Source: CAYQVW01 sp964421245 (GTDB taxonomy: Bacteria; Margulisbacteria; WOR-1; XYC2-FULL-46-14). Taken from it: a stretch of 64,000 bases of DNA. The position numbers and the translations under genes were made by a program. The notes under the pieces are model-generated. The model had not been told where the DNA came from and did not search any database. It saw only the letters and a program-made list of their open reading frames with translations. Shown here in pieces: positions 1 through 7,576 of the stretch. Each line of letters opens with the position of its first letter. Positions within the stretch are counted from its first letter, which is position 1. The stretch lies in the NCBI GenBank assembly GCA_964421245.1, contig CAYQVW010000006.1, forward strand, positions 1 through 64,000, read 5' to 3'.

Positions 1-6
1 TTGCCC

Positions 7-37
7 ATATTTTTCCTTATCTTATAAGGAAAAATAT
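7..37. terminator. perfect AT-rich hairpin
   Basis: A 14-bp perfect inverted repeat (7-20 and 24-37) with a 3-base loop. It contains T and A runs on both sides, so it could end transcription from either direction, most likely of a gene left of the window. The role is inferred from shape only. Confidence 0.45.
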
Positions 38-67
38 GACTTTCAATTTCTCAGTAGCAAAATTACC

Positions 68-98
68 TGAAATTTATTAGAAATACCTACGATATATA
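68..98 (+). promoter_or_regulatory. alternative-sigma-type promoter (TGAAATTT-N14-CGATATATA)
   Basis: TGAAATTT at 68-75 and CGATATATA at 90-98, separated by exactly 14 bp. The same two elements with the same spacing recur before nine other genes or operons here. The start codon at 114 has a GGAGGG ribosome site at 102-107, so the leader would be very short. Confidence 0.65.
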
Positions 99-113
99 AT
101 TGGAGGGATTCTA

Positions 114-365
114 ATGGAAGAAGCAATAACTGGAGAGGAGAAGGAAGCTCTCACGAAAGGAGCCCTAAAAGAGTTCCGCTGTAAATTTTGTCATCGATTA
201 CTTGCAAAAGTAGCAGAGGCAAAGAAGGTAGAGATTAAATGTCCAAAGTGTAAGACTATGAATCTCTATTCTGAAGACGAAATTTACATATTGCAGATTG
301 ACGAAGCCTATATTAGCAAACAGATTGCAAAGGGAAGAGTCAACTACAACCTTGTGAAGAACTAA
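114..365 (+). CDS. Com-like zinc-ribbon protein, 83 aa
   Basis: Small cytoplasmic protein with one treble-clef/zinc-ribbon core: C23-x2-C26 and C43-x2-C46, with the 'RLLAK...VEIKCPKCKTMN' pattern typical of the Com family. The Com protein of phage Mu is an RNA-binding activator of mom translation. The first 20 residues are an acidic helix-like lead, and about 33 residues after the second Cys pair are unassigned. The start is fixed by GGAGGG 7 bases upstream. No other phage-like gene lies nearby and its promoter is the shared TGAAATTT type, so I read it as a chromosomal regulator or RNA-binding protein recruited to that regulon, not prophage debris. Zinc binding is likely; target and function are unknown. 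Confidence 0.7.
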   Translation: MEEAITGEEKEALTKGALKEFRCKFCHRLLAKVAEAKKVEIKCPKCKTMNLYSEDEIYILQIDEAYISKQIAKGRVNYNLVKN

Positions 366-412
366 ATCCGAATTTCGAAATCCTAAATCCGAAATAATTT
401 CGAAATATTAAT
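363..412. repeat. dispersed AATCCGAA-type repeat
   Basis: TAAATCCGAA / CCTAAATCCGAAATAATTTCGAAAT. A close copy starts at 60457. In both places the TAA of 'TAAATCCGAA' is the stop codon of the preceding gene, so the repeat sits exactly at the 3' end of the ORF. Confidence 0.6.
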
Positions 413-429
413 TCTTCAAATTTTAAATC

Positions 430-1752
430 CTAAAGATGTAGGCTTTTGTTTATAGAATCTAATCCTGCTTCGAATAACCCTTCTGGTAAGCTCGGGTGAG
501 CATAAATCACGTTAGTAAATTGTTCAATAATGAAATTGTTAGACATGGCAAGTGAAGCAACCCCCAAAATAGATGATGCGGAAGCCCCAACAATGTGAAC
601 CCCTAAGATTATTCCTGATTCTTTGTTTGCAATAACTTTAATAAATCCCTCGATCTGACCAATTGCATTAGCATGACCAAGTGCTGCAAAGGGAAACTTT
701 CCAACTGAGAGTTCGTGTTTTTCTTTAGCCTGATCTTCGGTTAATCCGATTGTTCCAATTTCCGGATGAGTATAAATAGTACATGGAATAGCATGGTAAT
801 TCATTTTAGAGTCTTTCCCCATTGCATTTTCTGCGGCAACTATCCCTTGAGCCGATGCAACGTGGGCCAACATGGATTCTCCTGTGATATCACCGATTGC
901 ATATACTCCCGGGATTGAGGTTTCCATCTTTTTATTTACGCAGACATTCTTGTGTTCGATTTTTAATTTAGAATTAATAATTCCTCTGGTGTTTGGTGTT
1001 CTTCCAACACAGATCAGGGTTGTTCCTTCAGCCTCTTTAGGATCAAAGGTTGTATTTGTAATAATCTTTACTTTTTTGCGTTTTAGAATAGATCGGACTG
1101 CTTCTACAATATCATTATCGAAACCCGGGAGAATATCGGGCTTAGCTTCATATATAGTTATTTCTGATCCAAGGGAGCTATAGATTGCAGCAAAGTGAAT
1201 TCCAATAACTCCTCCTCCGACAATATTCAATTTCTTTGGAATTTCATCTTTCCATGATAGTAAAGAATCAGAAGAAACAAATCTTTTCCCATCAATTGTA
1301 ATATTTGGTAGGGGAGTTGGAGATGATCCCATAGCTAAGATTAGCTTACGGCTTTCGGCTAACAGCTTACGGCTTTCGGCTGTCGAAATCTCAACCTTTC
1401 CATCTTCTAATAATTTTCCTTCACCAAAAATTACTTCTACATTATTCTTTTTTAGTAAAAACTCTATTCCCTTGCGGAGTTTATTGACTACTCGTTCTTT
1501 TCGAGCAACAACTTTTTGAAAATCTATTTTTATGTCTCCAGTTTCAATGCCTAATAGGCTAGATTTCTTAAGGTCATCAAGAAGATTGGTTGAAGTGATT
1601 AGAGTTTTGGTTGGAATACAGCCATAATTTAGGCAAGTTCCGCCTAATTGATCTTTTTCTATTAAAAGAACCTTTCCTCCAAGTTGTGCTGCACGAATTG
1701 CAGCAACATAGCCTCCTGGTCCCCCTCCGATTACAATGACGTCATAGCTCAT
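430..1752 (-). CDS. lpdA: dihydrolipoyl dehydrogenase
   Basis: Class-I flavoprotein disulfide reductase that reoxidises the dihydrolipoyl groups of 2-oxo-acid dehydrogenase or glycine-cleavage complexes with NAD+. Visible: N-terminal FAD site 'VIGGGPGGY', redox disulfide in 'GGTCLNYGCIPTK', second Rossmann motif 'VGGGVIG' for NAD, the GD motif 'YAIGDI' and the C-terminal 'AHPSLPEG' with catalytic His-Pro and Glu. At 440 aa it is slightly short for the family (about 460-470). It stands alone, with no E1/E2 or gcv genes in the window. The ATG is preceded by TATAAT at only 6 bp, so the mRNA is probably leaderless. Residues just before 'LILAMGSSP' hold a duplicated AESRKL peptide encoded by a DNA repeat (see 1343-1381). 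Confidence 0.95.
   Translation of the reverse strand: MSYDVIVIGGGPGGYVAAIRAAQLGGKVLLIEKDQLGGTCLNYGCIPTKTLITSTNLLDDLKKSSLLGIETGDIKIDFQKVVARKERVVNKLRKGIEFLLKKNNVEVIFGEGKLLEDGKVEISTAESRKLLAESRKLILAMGSSPTPLPNITIDGKRFVSSDSLLSWKDEIPKKLNIVGGGVIGIHFAAIYSSLGSEITIYEAKPDILPGFDNDIVEAVRSILKRKKVKIITNTTFDPKEAEGTTLICVGRTPNTRGIINSKLKIEHKNVCVNKKMETSIPGVYAIGDITGESMLAHVASAQGIVAAENAMGKDSKMNYHAIPCTIYTHPEIGTIGLTEDQAKEKHELSVGKFPFAALGHANAIGQIEGFIKVIANKESGIILGVHIVGASASSILGVASLAMSNNFIIEQFTNVIYAHPSLPEGLFEAGLDSINKSLHL
1343..1381. repeat. tandem 18-bp repeat inside lpdA, shared with tsaD
   Basis: Two copies of AGCTTACGGCTTTCGGCT (1343-1360, 1364-1381) with a 21-bp period, encoding AESRKL twice on the minus strand. A near-identical unit lies in tsaD at 12070-12087, read in another frame. 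Presence in two unrelated conserved genes marks it as a mobile or dispersed repeat tolerated in a loop. Confidence 0.7.
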
Positions 1753-1758
1753 ATATTA

Positions 1759-1764
1759 ATTATA
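1759..1764 (-). promoter_or_regulatory. lpdA -10 element (TATAAT), leaderless
   Basis: TATAAT on the minus strand ends 6 bp before the lpdA ATG (1752), with no Shine-Dalgarno sequence between. Transcription would begin at or within a base or two of the start codon. Confidence 0.6.
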
Positions 1765-1766
1765 AG

Positions 1767-1797
1767 TGAAATTTTTGGAATTTGATAGGGATATAAA
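1767..1797 (+). promoter_or_regulatory. alternative-sigma-type promoter (TGAAATTT-N14-GGATATAAA)
   Basis: TGAAATTT 1767-1774, GGATATAAA 1789-1797, spacer 14. It is back to back with the lpdA promoter and drives the 39-codon ORF at 1824. Confidence 0.6.
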
Positions 1798-1823
1798 GGT
1801 AGCAAAAATATGGAGGTAACATT

Positions 1824-1943
1824 ATGTCAACAACTATACCGGTGAGTCAATATTCTGCACACATAGGACATCCACTGAATGGGTTCAAATGGCGATCCAT
1901 CATCCGCACGATGGAAAAACTAATCCAATTTTTGTTTAAGTAG
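1824..1943 (+). CDS. small ORF, 39 codons
   Basis: ATG at 1824 with a strong TGGAGGT ribosome site 6-7 bases upstream, and a shared-type promoter further up. The product is 39 aa, neutral-to-basic, starts MSTTIPVSQYSAHIGHP and ends in an amphipathic stretch (TMEKLIQFLFK). There is no signal peptide and I do not recognise the family. Support is the promoter plus ribosome site, not homology. It lies between lpdA (divergent) and the sigma gene (convergent). Confidence 0.5.
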   Translation: MSTTIPVSQYSAHIGHPLNGFKWRSIIRTMEKLIQFLFK

Positions 1944-1980
1944 TTTATTAGCAATGCTTGCTGTAGATGGAAATCTATTA

Positions 1981-4263
1981 TTACATTAAACTTCTTAGGA
2001 TATGATTAAAACGGCCTTTTGCAATTTTTTTCTTTGCCTTGGCTTCGATTTGACGAATCCTTTCTCGGCTAAGAGAATAATCGGTGCCAATGTCTTTCAG
2101 AGTTCGGTCGTCAAAGTTACGCTTTCTCAGAACCTCTTTTTCCATTTTGTTTAATCCAGACCCTTCAATTGCTTTGCTTAATATTTCTCTTTGATTATTA
2201 GCTATTGTTGCTTTTTCTGGCGATGAAGTCGATTGATCAGGTATGTAATCTTTTAATTCTGAGGATCCCTCTCTTCCGACTGGCGTAGCTAATGATAACT
2301 CATTAAAATTTTGACGCAGTTGAGCTTGAAGTTTTTCAGTAGTTATTCCAAGCCTTGAAGCGGTTTCTTGCTCAGTTGGCAAACGGCGGAATCTATTAAT
2401 GAAATCTTCTCTTATCCTTTTGATTTTTTGCATTAGCTCGATAAAGTAGGCTGGTTTGTGAACTTGGCCAGCATCGCGATTGATTTCGGATCTAATGTGC
2501 CATGGAAGCGAATTCAGAACAAAGGTAGTTAGACGGCTTTCTTCTGGTTTGTATCTCATAACTAATTTATAGAACTGCCATCGTCCGACTTGCATTAATT
2601 CATCAAATGTTTTTCGACCACATCCAATTCTTGATGTAACTTGTGCTACACATTTAGTAATTAGGGGTTCGTAAAAGTAAATAAGATGATTGGCTGCTTC
2701 TCTATGTCCAGATTGAACAGCTTGAATTAGAAGATCTGATTCTTGTTGCGAGAGAAGCCTTGCTCCGGAAAAGCGCTTGGCTCGAATTGCAACGATATGT
2801 GAGTAGTTATCCATAGCCCAGGCGATTGTATTTTGTTGTCCATATGGTTGTGGTCTTTGCCTCAAAAGATGTTTATAAAGCTCTGATAGACTTGCTTGTC
2901 GTCCAAGCCTGTTTTTTCTAAAATCCATTGCACTTGGAGTTTTGCCAACTGCTAGTGCTAGATTGCTCAAATAGTGGCTGATTACCATGTCTGATAAACG
3001 TCCCCATATTGGGATGCTTCTGTTTTTTTTTGACCATTCTAGTTGTTCATCAAACGGTATCCTTGCGAGAGAAGGGAGCCCATGTCTTATTAATGTCTGA
3101 TCAAGTCCTCCTCTTAACAGTCCGCCAATTCTACTTCCTAATTCTGGGACAACAGTGGCTTCTAGAGTTCTATAGCCGATAGTGGCGGGGATATGAACAT
3201 CATGTTGTTCTGTGGCACTCATGATAATATTTTGGACTGTTTCTCTTGGTAGAGAATTCCAGGCGAGCTCTCTGTTGTATCTTTTTATTGTGCATTGAAT
3301 TTCATAGTCTAATTCATTAAATTTTGCAATTCCTAATTGGTCAAGCATATAATCAATGGCCCGCCCCTGGTAGGATTTTGGTTTTTTCTTTTTCCAATAA
3401 TTCATTAAACCGCGAGGAGTGGAGTCGAGTTCTTTTATAAAAAGGTCAAAGTCTGGAGTAACAAGACCACGCAGGTGAGGACAACGAACTCCGTTTCGTT
3501 TTGGCGTCCTTTTTTGGAGTAAGGCTAGCGTTTTTACGTGAGTTGAATGAGGTAGCCAGTCCCATAATTTTCTTTTTTTGTTTTTCTTAAGACAGGCTAA
3601 TTGTTCTTGCCAGGATAAGTCATCAAATTTTGGAACACCAACCCTATCTAACATAAAGTCGGGCATTTTTTCTCCATTGGGTCTTTTGCGCCCATAATTA
3701 GCATAAAGTCCAGAAAGTGCTCTGCCGATTTCAGGTATAACTACTTTCCAATATTCGTCCCATACTACTGCTCGAGGGTGGGGGGCTTCTGCTTCTTCTG
3801 CCAGACGTCCAATGAAGTAACATATTGCAGAGTTGCTTGGACAATCCCAATCAATTTCTTTTATTAAAGCTAAGATTTTTATCTGTAGTTCAATAGGCAG
3901 ATCTGCAATTTTTTCAACACCCAAATAATCTAACATAAAATTAACAGTATTTTGCGATGAACCCCTTTGCTTTCGTAAATTGTCATAATATCTATAGATT
4001 CCCATTGTTTGTCTTTTCCAGCCGGGTAACTTTCTGCGAAAGGTTTTTGTTATTAGAAGGCGGGGATGGGTTAATTTGGCATCGTTGGTTAAATCTTCTA
4101 TTATTCGAATTTGACCGTTGCGCGAAACAAAACGTAAATGTCCACCAAATGGCTCGTCATGAGTCATGAGTCTTTTTATCTCTCTTCTAATCCGAAGTTC
4201 TTCTACCGGATGATATGTTGCTCGGTATTGTCTTAATTGAGCATAATTAACTGTGGCTCTCAT
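1981..4263 (-). CDS. sigma-70 family factor with tandem N-terminal repeats, 760 aa
   Basis: RNA polymerase sigma factor. The C-terminal third is a sigma core: region 2 about 505-600 (ending 'FVLNSLPWHIRSEINR'), region 3 about 606-650, region 4 about 695-752 with the -35-binding helix-turn-helix 'LSRERIRQIEAKAKKKI'. The first 500 residues are unlike region 1 of RpoD. They hold at least four degenerate repeats of about 85-100 aa, each marked by a 'MLD.(L/V)G(V/I).K' signature (110, 204 and 306, with a weaker one near 391) followed by an acidic-hydrophobic helix ending near a Trp. I do not recognise this repeat. The gene lies just downstream of gatB on the same strand but has its own TGAAATTT-N14 promoter with the start codon almost at the -10, so it probably reads its own promoter type. 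It is a specialised factor, not RpoD. Confidence 0.9.
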   Translation of the reverse strand: MRATVNYAQLRQYRATYHPVEELRIRREIKRLMTHDEPFGGHLRFVSRNGQIRIIEDLTNDAKLTHPRLLITKTFRRKLPGWKRQTMGIYRYYDNLRKQRGSSQNTVNFMLDYLGVEKIADLPIELQIKILALIKEIDWDCPSNSAICYFIGRLAEEAEAPHPRAVVWDEYWKVVIPEIGRALSGLYANYGRKRPNGEKMPDFMLDRVGVPKFDDLSWQEQLACLKKNKKRKLWDWLPHSTHVKTLALLQKRTPKRNGVRCPHLRGLVTPDFDLFIKELDSTPRGLMNYWKKKKPKSYQGRAIDYMLDQLGIAKFNELDYEIQCTIKRYNRELAWNSLPRETVQNIIMSATEQHDVHIPATIGYRTLEATVVPELGSRIGGLLRGGLDQTLIRHGLPSLARIPFDEQLEWSKKNRSIPIWGRLSDMVISHYLSNLALAVGKTPSAMDFRKNRLGRQASLSELYKHLLRQRPQPYGQQNTIAWAMDNYSHIVAIRAKRFSGARLLSQQESDLLIQAVQSGHREAANHLIYFYEPLITKCVAQVTSRIGCGRKTFDELMQVGRWQFYKLVMRYKPEESRLTTFVLNSLPWHIRSEINRDAGQVHKPAYFIELMQKIKRIREDFINRFRRLPTEQETASRLGITTEKLQAQLRQNFNELSLATPVGREGSSELKDYIPDQSTSSPEKATIANNQREILSKAIEGSGLNKMEKEVLRKRNFDDRTLKDIGTDYSLSRERIRQIEAKAKKKIAKGRFNHILRSLM

Positions 4264-4266
4264 GAT

Positions 4267-4297
4267 TTATTGTCTTGAATCTTTTTAAAAAATTTCA
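4267..4297 (-). promoter_or_regulatory. alternative-sigma-type promoter of the sigma gene
   Basis: On the minus strand TGAAATTT (4297-4290), 14-bp spacer, AGACAATAA (4275-4267), ATG at 4263. The first three bases of the -35-like box are the TGA stop codon of gatB. The -10 box is the most divergent of the set, but the spacing is identical, which suggests autoregulation. Confidence 0.55.
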
Positions 4298-5740
4298 GTC
4301 CAGTTGTTGTTTAAGCAGTTTATTCGCCAACCCAGGATTAGCTCGTCCCTTTGATGCCTTCATAACCTGACCAACCAGATAGCCAATTACAGCCTTTTTG
4401 CCAGATTTATACTGTTCAACCTGTTTTGGAGAATTTTTAATTGCTTCTTCAACAATCTTTTGAAGCTCATCTTCATTTGAAATCTGAGTTGCGCCTGATT
4501 CGGAGACAATATCTTTGATGGTTTTTCCGGATTCTAAGGCTTTAACAATAACTTCTTTTGCAATCTTGCCAGAGATTGTCCCTTTTTCGATTAACTTAAT
4601 TAATTCAATAACCTCTCCCGGAGGAAGACTAATATCTTTAACATTTAAGCTTTTAGCTTTTAGATATGCAGTAATGTCGCCCAAAATCCAATTTGCAATT
4701 TCCTTTGGCTTCTTTTCTATTTTAAGGCAGGCTTCAAAATAGTCTGAAAGCTCTTTTGTAGAGATTAAGGTTTCTGCAGCTTGATCAGATAAGCCATAAT
4801 CTTTTACATAACGTTCTTTTTTCTTTTCTGGAAGTTCAGTTATAGTTGTTCTTATCGTATCTATCCATTCTTTGCTTGGTTCAACTGTTATTAAATCTGG
4901 TTCTGGAAAATATCTATAGTCGTGAGCCTCTTCTTTTGAGCGCATGCTTCTTGTTTCATGAGTTTTTGTATCAAAATAGCGGGTCTCCTGAATAATTTTT
5001 TCACCAGACTCTGTTTGTTCGATGTGACGGGCAACTTCTGCTTCAAGTCCCATCTGTACAAAGCGGAAAGAGTTCATATTTTTTAATTCACTTCTGGTCC
5101 CGAATTCTTTTTGTCCGACTGGTCTAATAGATATGTTTGCATCGCAGCGAAGTGATCCTTGTTCCATTCTGGCGTCGCAAACACCAAGATATTGTAATAG
5201 ATGGGCTAGATCTTCCATGAATATTTTCGCTTCAAGCGGAGATCGTATATCTGGTTCGGTCACAATTTCCATAAGGGGGGTGCCACCACGGTTATAGTCG
5301 ACTAAGCTTTCTTCAGATCCCATGATTCTTTCAGCTCCACGGTGATTTAATTTACCGGCATCTTCTTCAAGATGAATTCTGGTAAGTTTTATTTTTTTCT
5401 TTTTACCTTCAACCTCTATTTCAAGATAACCTCCGGTAATAATTGGAAGATCGAATTGAGAAATTTGATAAGCTTTTGGCAGATCGGGATAGAAATAGTT
5501 CTTTCTAGCAAAGACACTATAAGGCTCAATTTTGCAATTAAGCGCAAGACCAGTTTTGATTGCAAGCTCAATAGCTTTCTTGTTTGTTTTTGGAAGGGCC
5601 CCCGGTTGTCCGGTACAGACTTCGCAGACGTTAGTATTTGGTTCTGCTCCAAACTTAGTTGAGCAAGAGCAGAACATCTTACTCTCAGTTAAAAGCTGGG
5701 CGTGTATTTCAAGGCCAACTACTGTTTCGTATTTACTCAT
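4295..5740 (-). CDS. gatB: Asp/Glu-tRNA(Asn/Gln) amidotransferase subunit B
   Basis: Subunit B binds the misacylated tRNA and activates Glu-tRNA(Gln) or Asp-tRNA(Asn) with ATP so that ammonia from GatA can amidate it. Visible: opening 'YETVVGLEIHAQL', Cys pairs in 'FCSC' and 'CEVCTGQPGALP' forming the metal site, 'DYNRGGTPLMEIVTEPD', and the C-terminal YqeY-like tail 'VIGYLVGQVMKASKGRANP'. Length 481 aa is normal. I chose the ATG at 5740 because it overlaps the gatA TGA (ATGA) and starts exactly at the family start; an in-frame ATG nine codons earlier lies inside gatA. Third gene of gatC-gatA-gatB. Confidence 0.96.
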   Translation of the reverse strand: MSKYETVVGLEIHAQLLTESKMFCSCSTKFGAEPNTNVCEVCTGQPGALPKTNKKAIELAIKTGLALNCKIEPYSVFARKNYFYPDLPKAYQISQFDLPIITGGYLEIEVEGKKKKIKLTRIHLEEDAGKLNHRGAERIMGSEESLVDYNRGGTPLMEIVTEPDIRSPLEAKIFMEDLAHLLQYLGVCDARMEQGSLRCDANISIRPVGQKEFGTRSELKNMNSFRFVQMGLEAEVARHIEQTESGEKIIQETRYFDTKTHETRSMRSKEEAHDYRYFPEPDLITVEPSKEWIDTIRTTITELPEKKKERYVKDYGLSDQAAETLISTKELSDYFEACLKIEKKPKEIANWILGDITAYLKAKSLNVKDISLPPGEVIELIKLIEKGTISGKIAKEVIVKALESGKTIKDIVSESGATQISNEDELQKIVEEAIKNSPKQVEQYKSGKKAVIGYLVGQVMKASKGRANPGLANKLLKQQLD

Positions 5741-7179
5741 AATATCTCCGGTTTCTTTTTGTGCCATTCAGTATTCTGCTCATAAGTATATGCGACTTTT
5801 ATAATTGTTTCTTCATCAAAGGCCTTTCCAATAAACTGTAAACCGATTGGAAGATTGTGAATTATTTCACAAGGAACAGAGATTGCCGGTAATCCGGCTA
5901 GATTTACCGGAATAGTTGAAATATCTGATAAATACATTGATAAAGGATCATTTGCCTTTTCTCCAACACGAAAAGCAGGTGACGGGCAGGTTGGAGAGAC
6001 TAATACATCACATTCTTTAAAGGCTTTTTCAAAATCTTGTTTGATTAATGTTCTAACTTTCAGAGCTTTTAAGTAATAAGCATCGTAATAGCCAGCGGAT
6101 AATGCATAAGTTCCAAGTAGAATTCTTCGCTTAACCTCTGCACCAAAACCTTCTGCTCTAGTGTTTTTATACATAGTGATTAGATCTTTAGCTTCTTTAC
6201 TTCGAAGGCCGTATTTAACTCCATCATATCTTCCTAAATTTGAGCTTGCTTCTGCTGGTGCTATCAGATAATAAGTTGCGACAGAATATTTTAGATGGGG
6301 GAGAGAGACTTTCTTTATTTTTGCCCCTTTTGATTCCAGTAGTTTTATGGCTTTTTCGACTGCTTCTTTAGTTAATTTATCTACTCCTTCGCCCATTAAT
6401 TCTCCAATCACCCCAATAGTTAGTCCCTTGACCTCTCCAATGAGAGCTTTAGTATAGTCCGGAGAATCTAAATTTGCAGAAGTTGAATCCTTTTCATCAT
6501 ATCCAGAAATTGCGTTTAAAAGCAGGGCACAGTCTCGTACATCTTTTGTCATCGGTCCGATTTGATCAAGGGAAGAAGCAAAAGCGACTAATCCATAACG
6601 AGAAATTCTTCCATAAGTCGGTTTCATTCCAACAATTCCGCAGAATGATGCTGGTTGTCTGATCGATCCGCCGGTATCAGATCCTACAGCAATAATTGTT
6701 TCGTCAGCAGCAACTGCTGCAGCCGATCCACCCGATGATCCTCCCGGTACACAGTCTAGGTTCCATGGATTTCTGGTAGTTTTGATTCCAGAATTCTCAG
6801 TGGATGATCCCATTGCGAATTCATCCAGATTGGTCTTTCCAATCATAATTGCGCCGGCTCGGTCTAATTTATCTATAATTGTTGCATTATATGGAGGAAT
6901 ATAGTTTTTCAAGATTTTTGAGGAACAGGTAGTTAATGTTCCCTTAGTACACATGTTATCTTTGATCGCGATTGGAATTCCAGCCAGAGGTCCTCTTCTT
7001 TTTCCTTCATCTACTTCTTTTGCTTGGGCCAAAGCGTGTTTTTTGGTTAGAGTTACGTAGGCTTCAACATCTTTCTCATATTTATCAATTTGCTCGTAAA
7101 CTGAGTTAACAATCTCAGTAGCCGAGACCTTTTTGTTTTTGAGTAGACTTAATAATTCGTGTGCTGATTTTTTGTTCAT
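5737..7179 (-). CDS. gatA: Asp/Glu-tRNA amidotransferase subunit A (amidase)
   Basis: Amidase-signature glutaminase that releases ammonia for transamidation. The Ser-cisSer-Lys triad is intact: K73 ('AIKDN'), S148 ('GGSSGGS') and S172 ('TGGSIRQP'). Length 480 aa is typical. It overlaps gatC upstream and gatB downstream by ATGA junctions, so the three are translationally coupled. The operon implies that Gln-tRNA and/or Asn-tRNA is made by the indirect route. Confidence 0.97.
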   Translation of the reverse strand: MNKKSAHELLSLLKNKKVSATEIVNSVYEQIDKYEKDVEAYVTLTKKHALAQAKEVDEGKRRGPLAGIPIAIKDNMCTKGTLTTCSSKILKNYIPPYNATIIDKLDRAGAIMIGKTNLDEFAMGSSTENSGIKTTRNPWNLDCVPGGSSGGSAAAVAADETIIAVGSDTGGSIRQPASFCGIVGMKPTYGRISRYGLVAFASSLDQIGPMTKDVRDCALLLNAISGYDEKDSTSANLDSPDYTKALIGEVKGLTIGVIGELMGEGVDKLTKEAVEKAIKLLESKGAKIKKVSLPHLKYSVATYYLIAPAEASSNLGRYDGVKYGLRSKEAKDLITMYKNTRAEGFGAEVKRRILLGTYALSAGYYDAYYLKALKVRTLIKQDFEKAFKECDVLVSPTCPSPAFRVGEKANDPLSMYLSDISTIPVNLAGLPAISVPCEIIHNLPIGLQFIGKAFDEETIIKVAYTYEQNTEWHKKKPEIL

Positions 7180-7457
7180 TCTTCGATAATCCTCGGGACT
7201 TTGAACATGTTATCTTCTTCCTCGGGTGCATTTCTCAGAATTTCCTTGGCATTTTTGCATGGAACAGCCTTGTCTTCCCGCAGAACATTTTTCATCGGAA
7301 TAGCATGCGAGGTCGGTTTAACTTTGTCGGTACTTAGTTTTTGCAACTCCTCAGCATGATCAAGAATATTTGAAAGCTGCTCACCATAGAGTTTTTTTTC
7401 TTCTTCGGTTAGATTTAGACGAGCTAGATTTGCAACCTGTTCAATATTGATCTTCAT
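7176..7457 (-). CDS. gatC: Asp/Glu-tRNA amidotransferase subunit C
   Basis: Small (93 aa) subunit that wraps around GatA and GatB and stabilises the complex. Typical family pattern: 'VANLARLNLTEEEKKLYGEQLSNIL' at the N-terminus, then 'PTSHAIPMKNVLREDK' in the middle. First gene of the operon; a TAAAAT -10 lies 6 bp before the ATG, so the operon mRNA is probably leaderless. Confidence 0.95.
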   Translation of the reverse strand: MKINIEQVANLARLNLTEEEKKLYGEQLSNILDHAEELQKLSTDKVKPTSHAIPMKNVLREDKAVPCKNAKEILRNAPEEEDNMFKVPRIIEE

Positions 7458-7463
7458 GCTACT

Positions 7464-7469
7464 ATTTTA
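7464..7469 (-). promoter_or_regulatory. gatCAB -10 element (TAAAAT), leaderless
   Basis: TAAAAT on the minus strand, 6 bp before the gatC ATG, with no ribosome site. It is divergent from the TGAAATTT promoter at 7495. Confidence 0.5.
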
Positions 7470-7494
7470 ACATATAACAAATTTAAAGATTAGG

Positions 7495-7525
7495 TGAAAT
7501 TTTTGAGATTTGTGTACGAAAAAAA
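7495..7525 (+). promoter_or_regulatory. alternative-sigma-type promoter (TGAAATTT-N14-CGAAAAAAA)
   Basis: TGAAATTT 7495-7502, CGAAAAAAA 7517-7525, spacer 14. It drives the orphan gene starting at 7577. Confidence 0.6.
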
Positions 7526-7531
7526 CGTGTG

Positions 7532-7561
7532 GCCCCTCGACTCACTACGTTCGCTCGGGGC
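7532..7561. repeat. GC-rich palindromic repeat in a 5' leader
   Basis: GCCCC...GGGGC arms around a CTCACTACGTTCGCT core, located between the promoter and the AAGGAGG ribosome site of the next gene. A shorter GCCCC/GGGGC palindrome precedes an AAGGAGG in the same way at 57295. It could modulate translation or simply be an inserted repeat. Confidence 0.5.
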
Positions 7562-7576
7562 AAGGAGGTAATTGTT

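Noticed and set aside
114..365. Prophage remnant suggested by the Com-like protein
   Set aside because: No other phage gene is nearby in the window and its promoter belongs to a chromosomal set.
872..1183. Open frames opposite lpdA, gatB, eno, hppA and other core genes
   Set aside because: They mirror the codon pattern of a well-supported gene, and lack ribosome sites and recognisable domains.
7529..7576. Upstream start for the 286-aa orphan gene
   Set aside because: It would read through the leader palindrome and the AAGGAGG site, which clearly serve the ATG at 7577.
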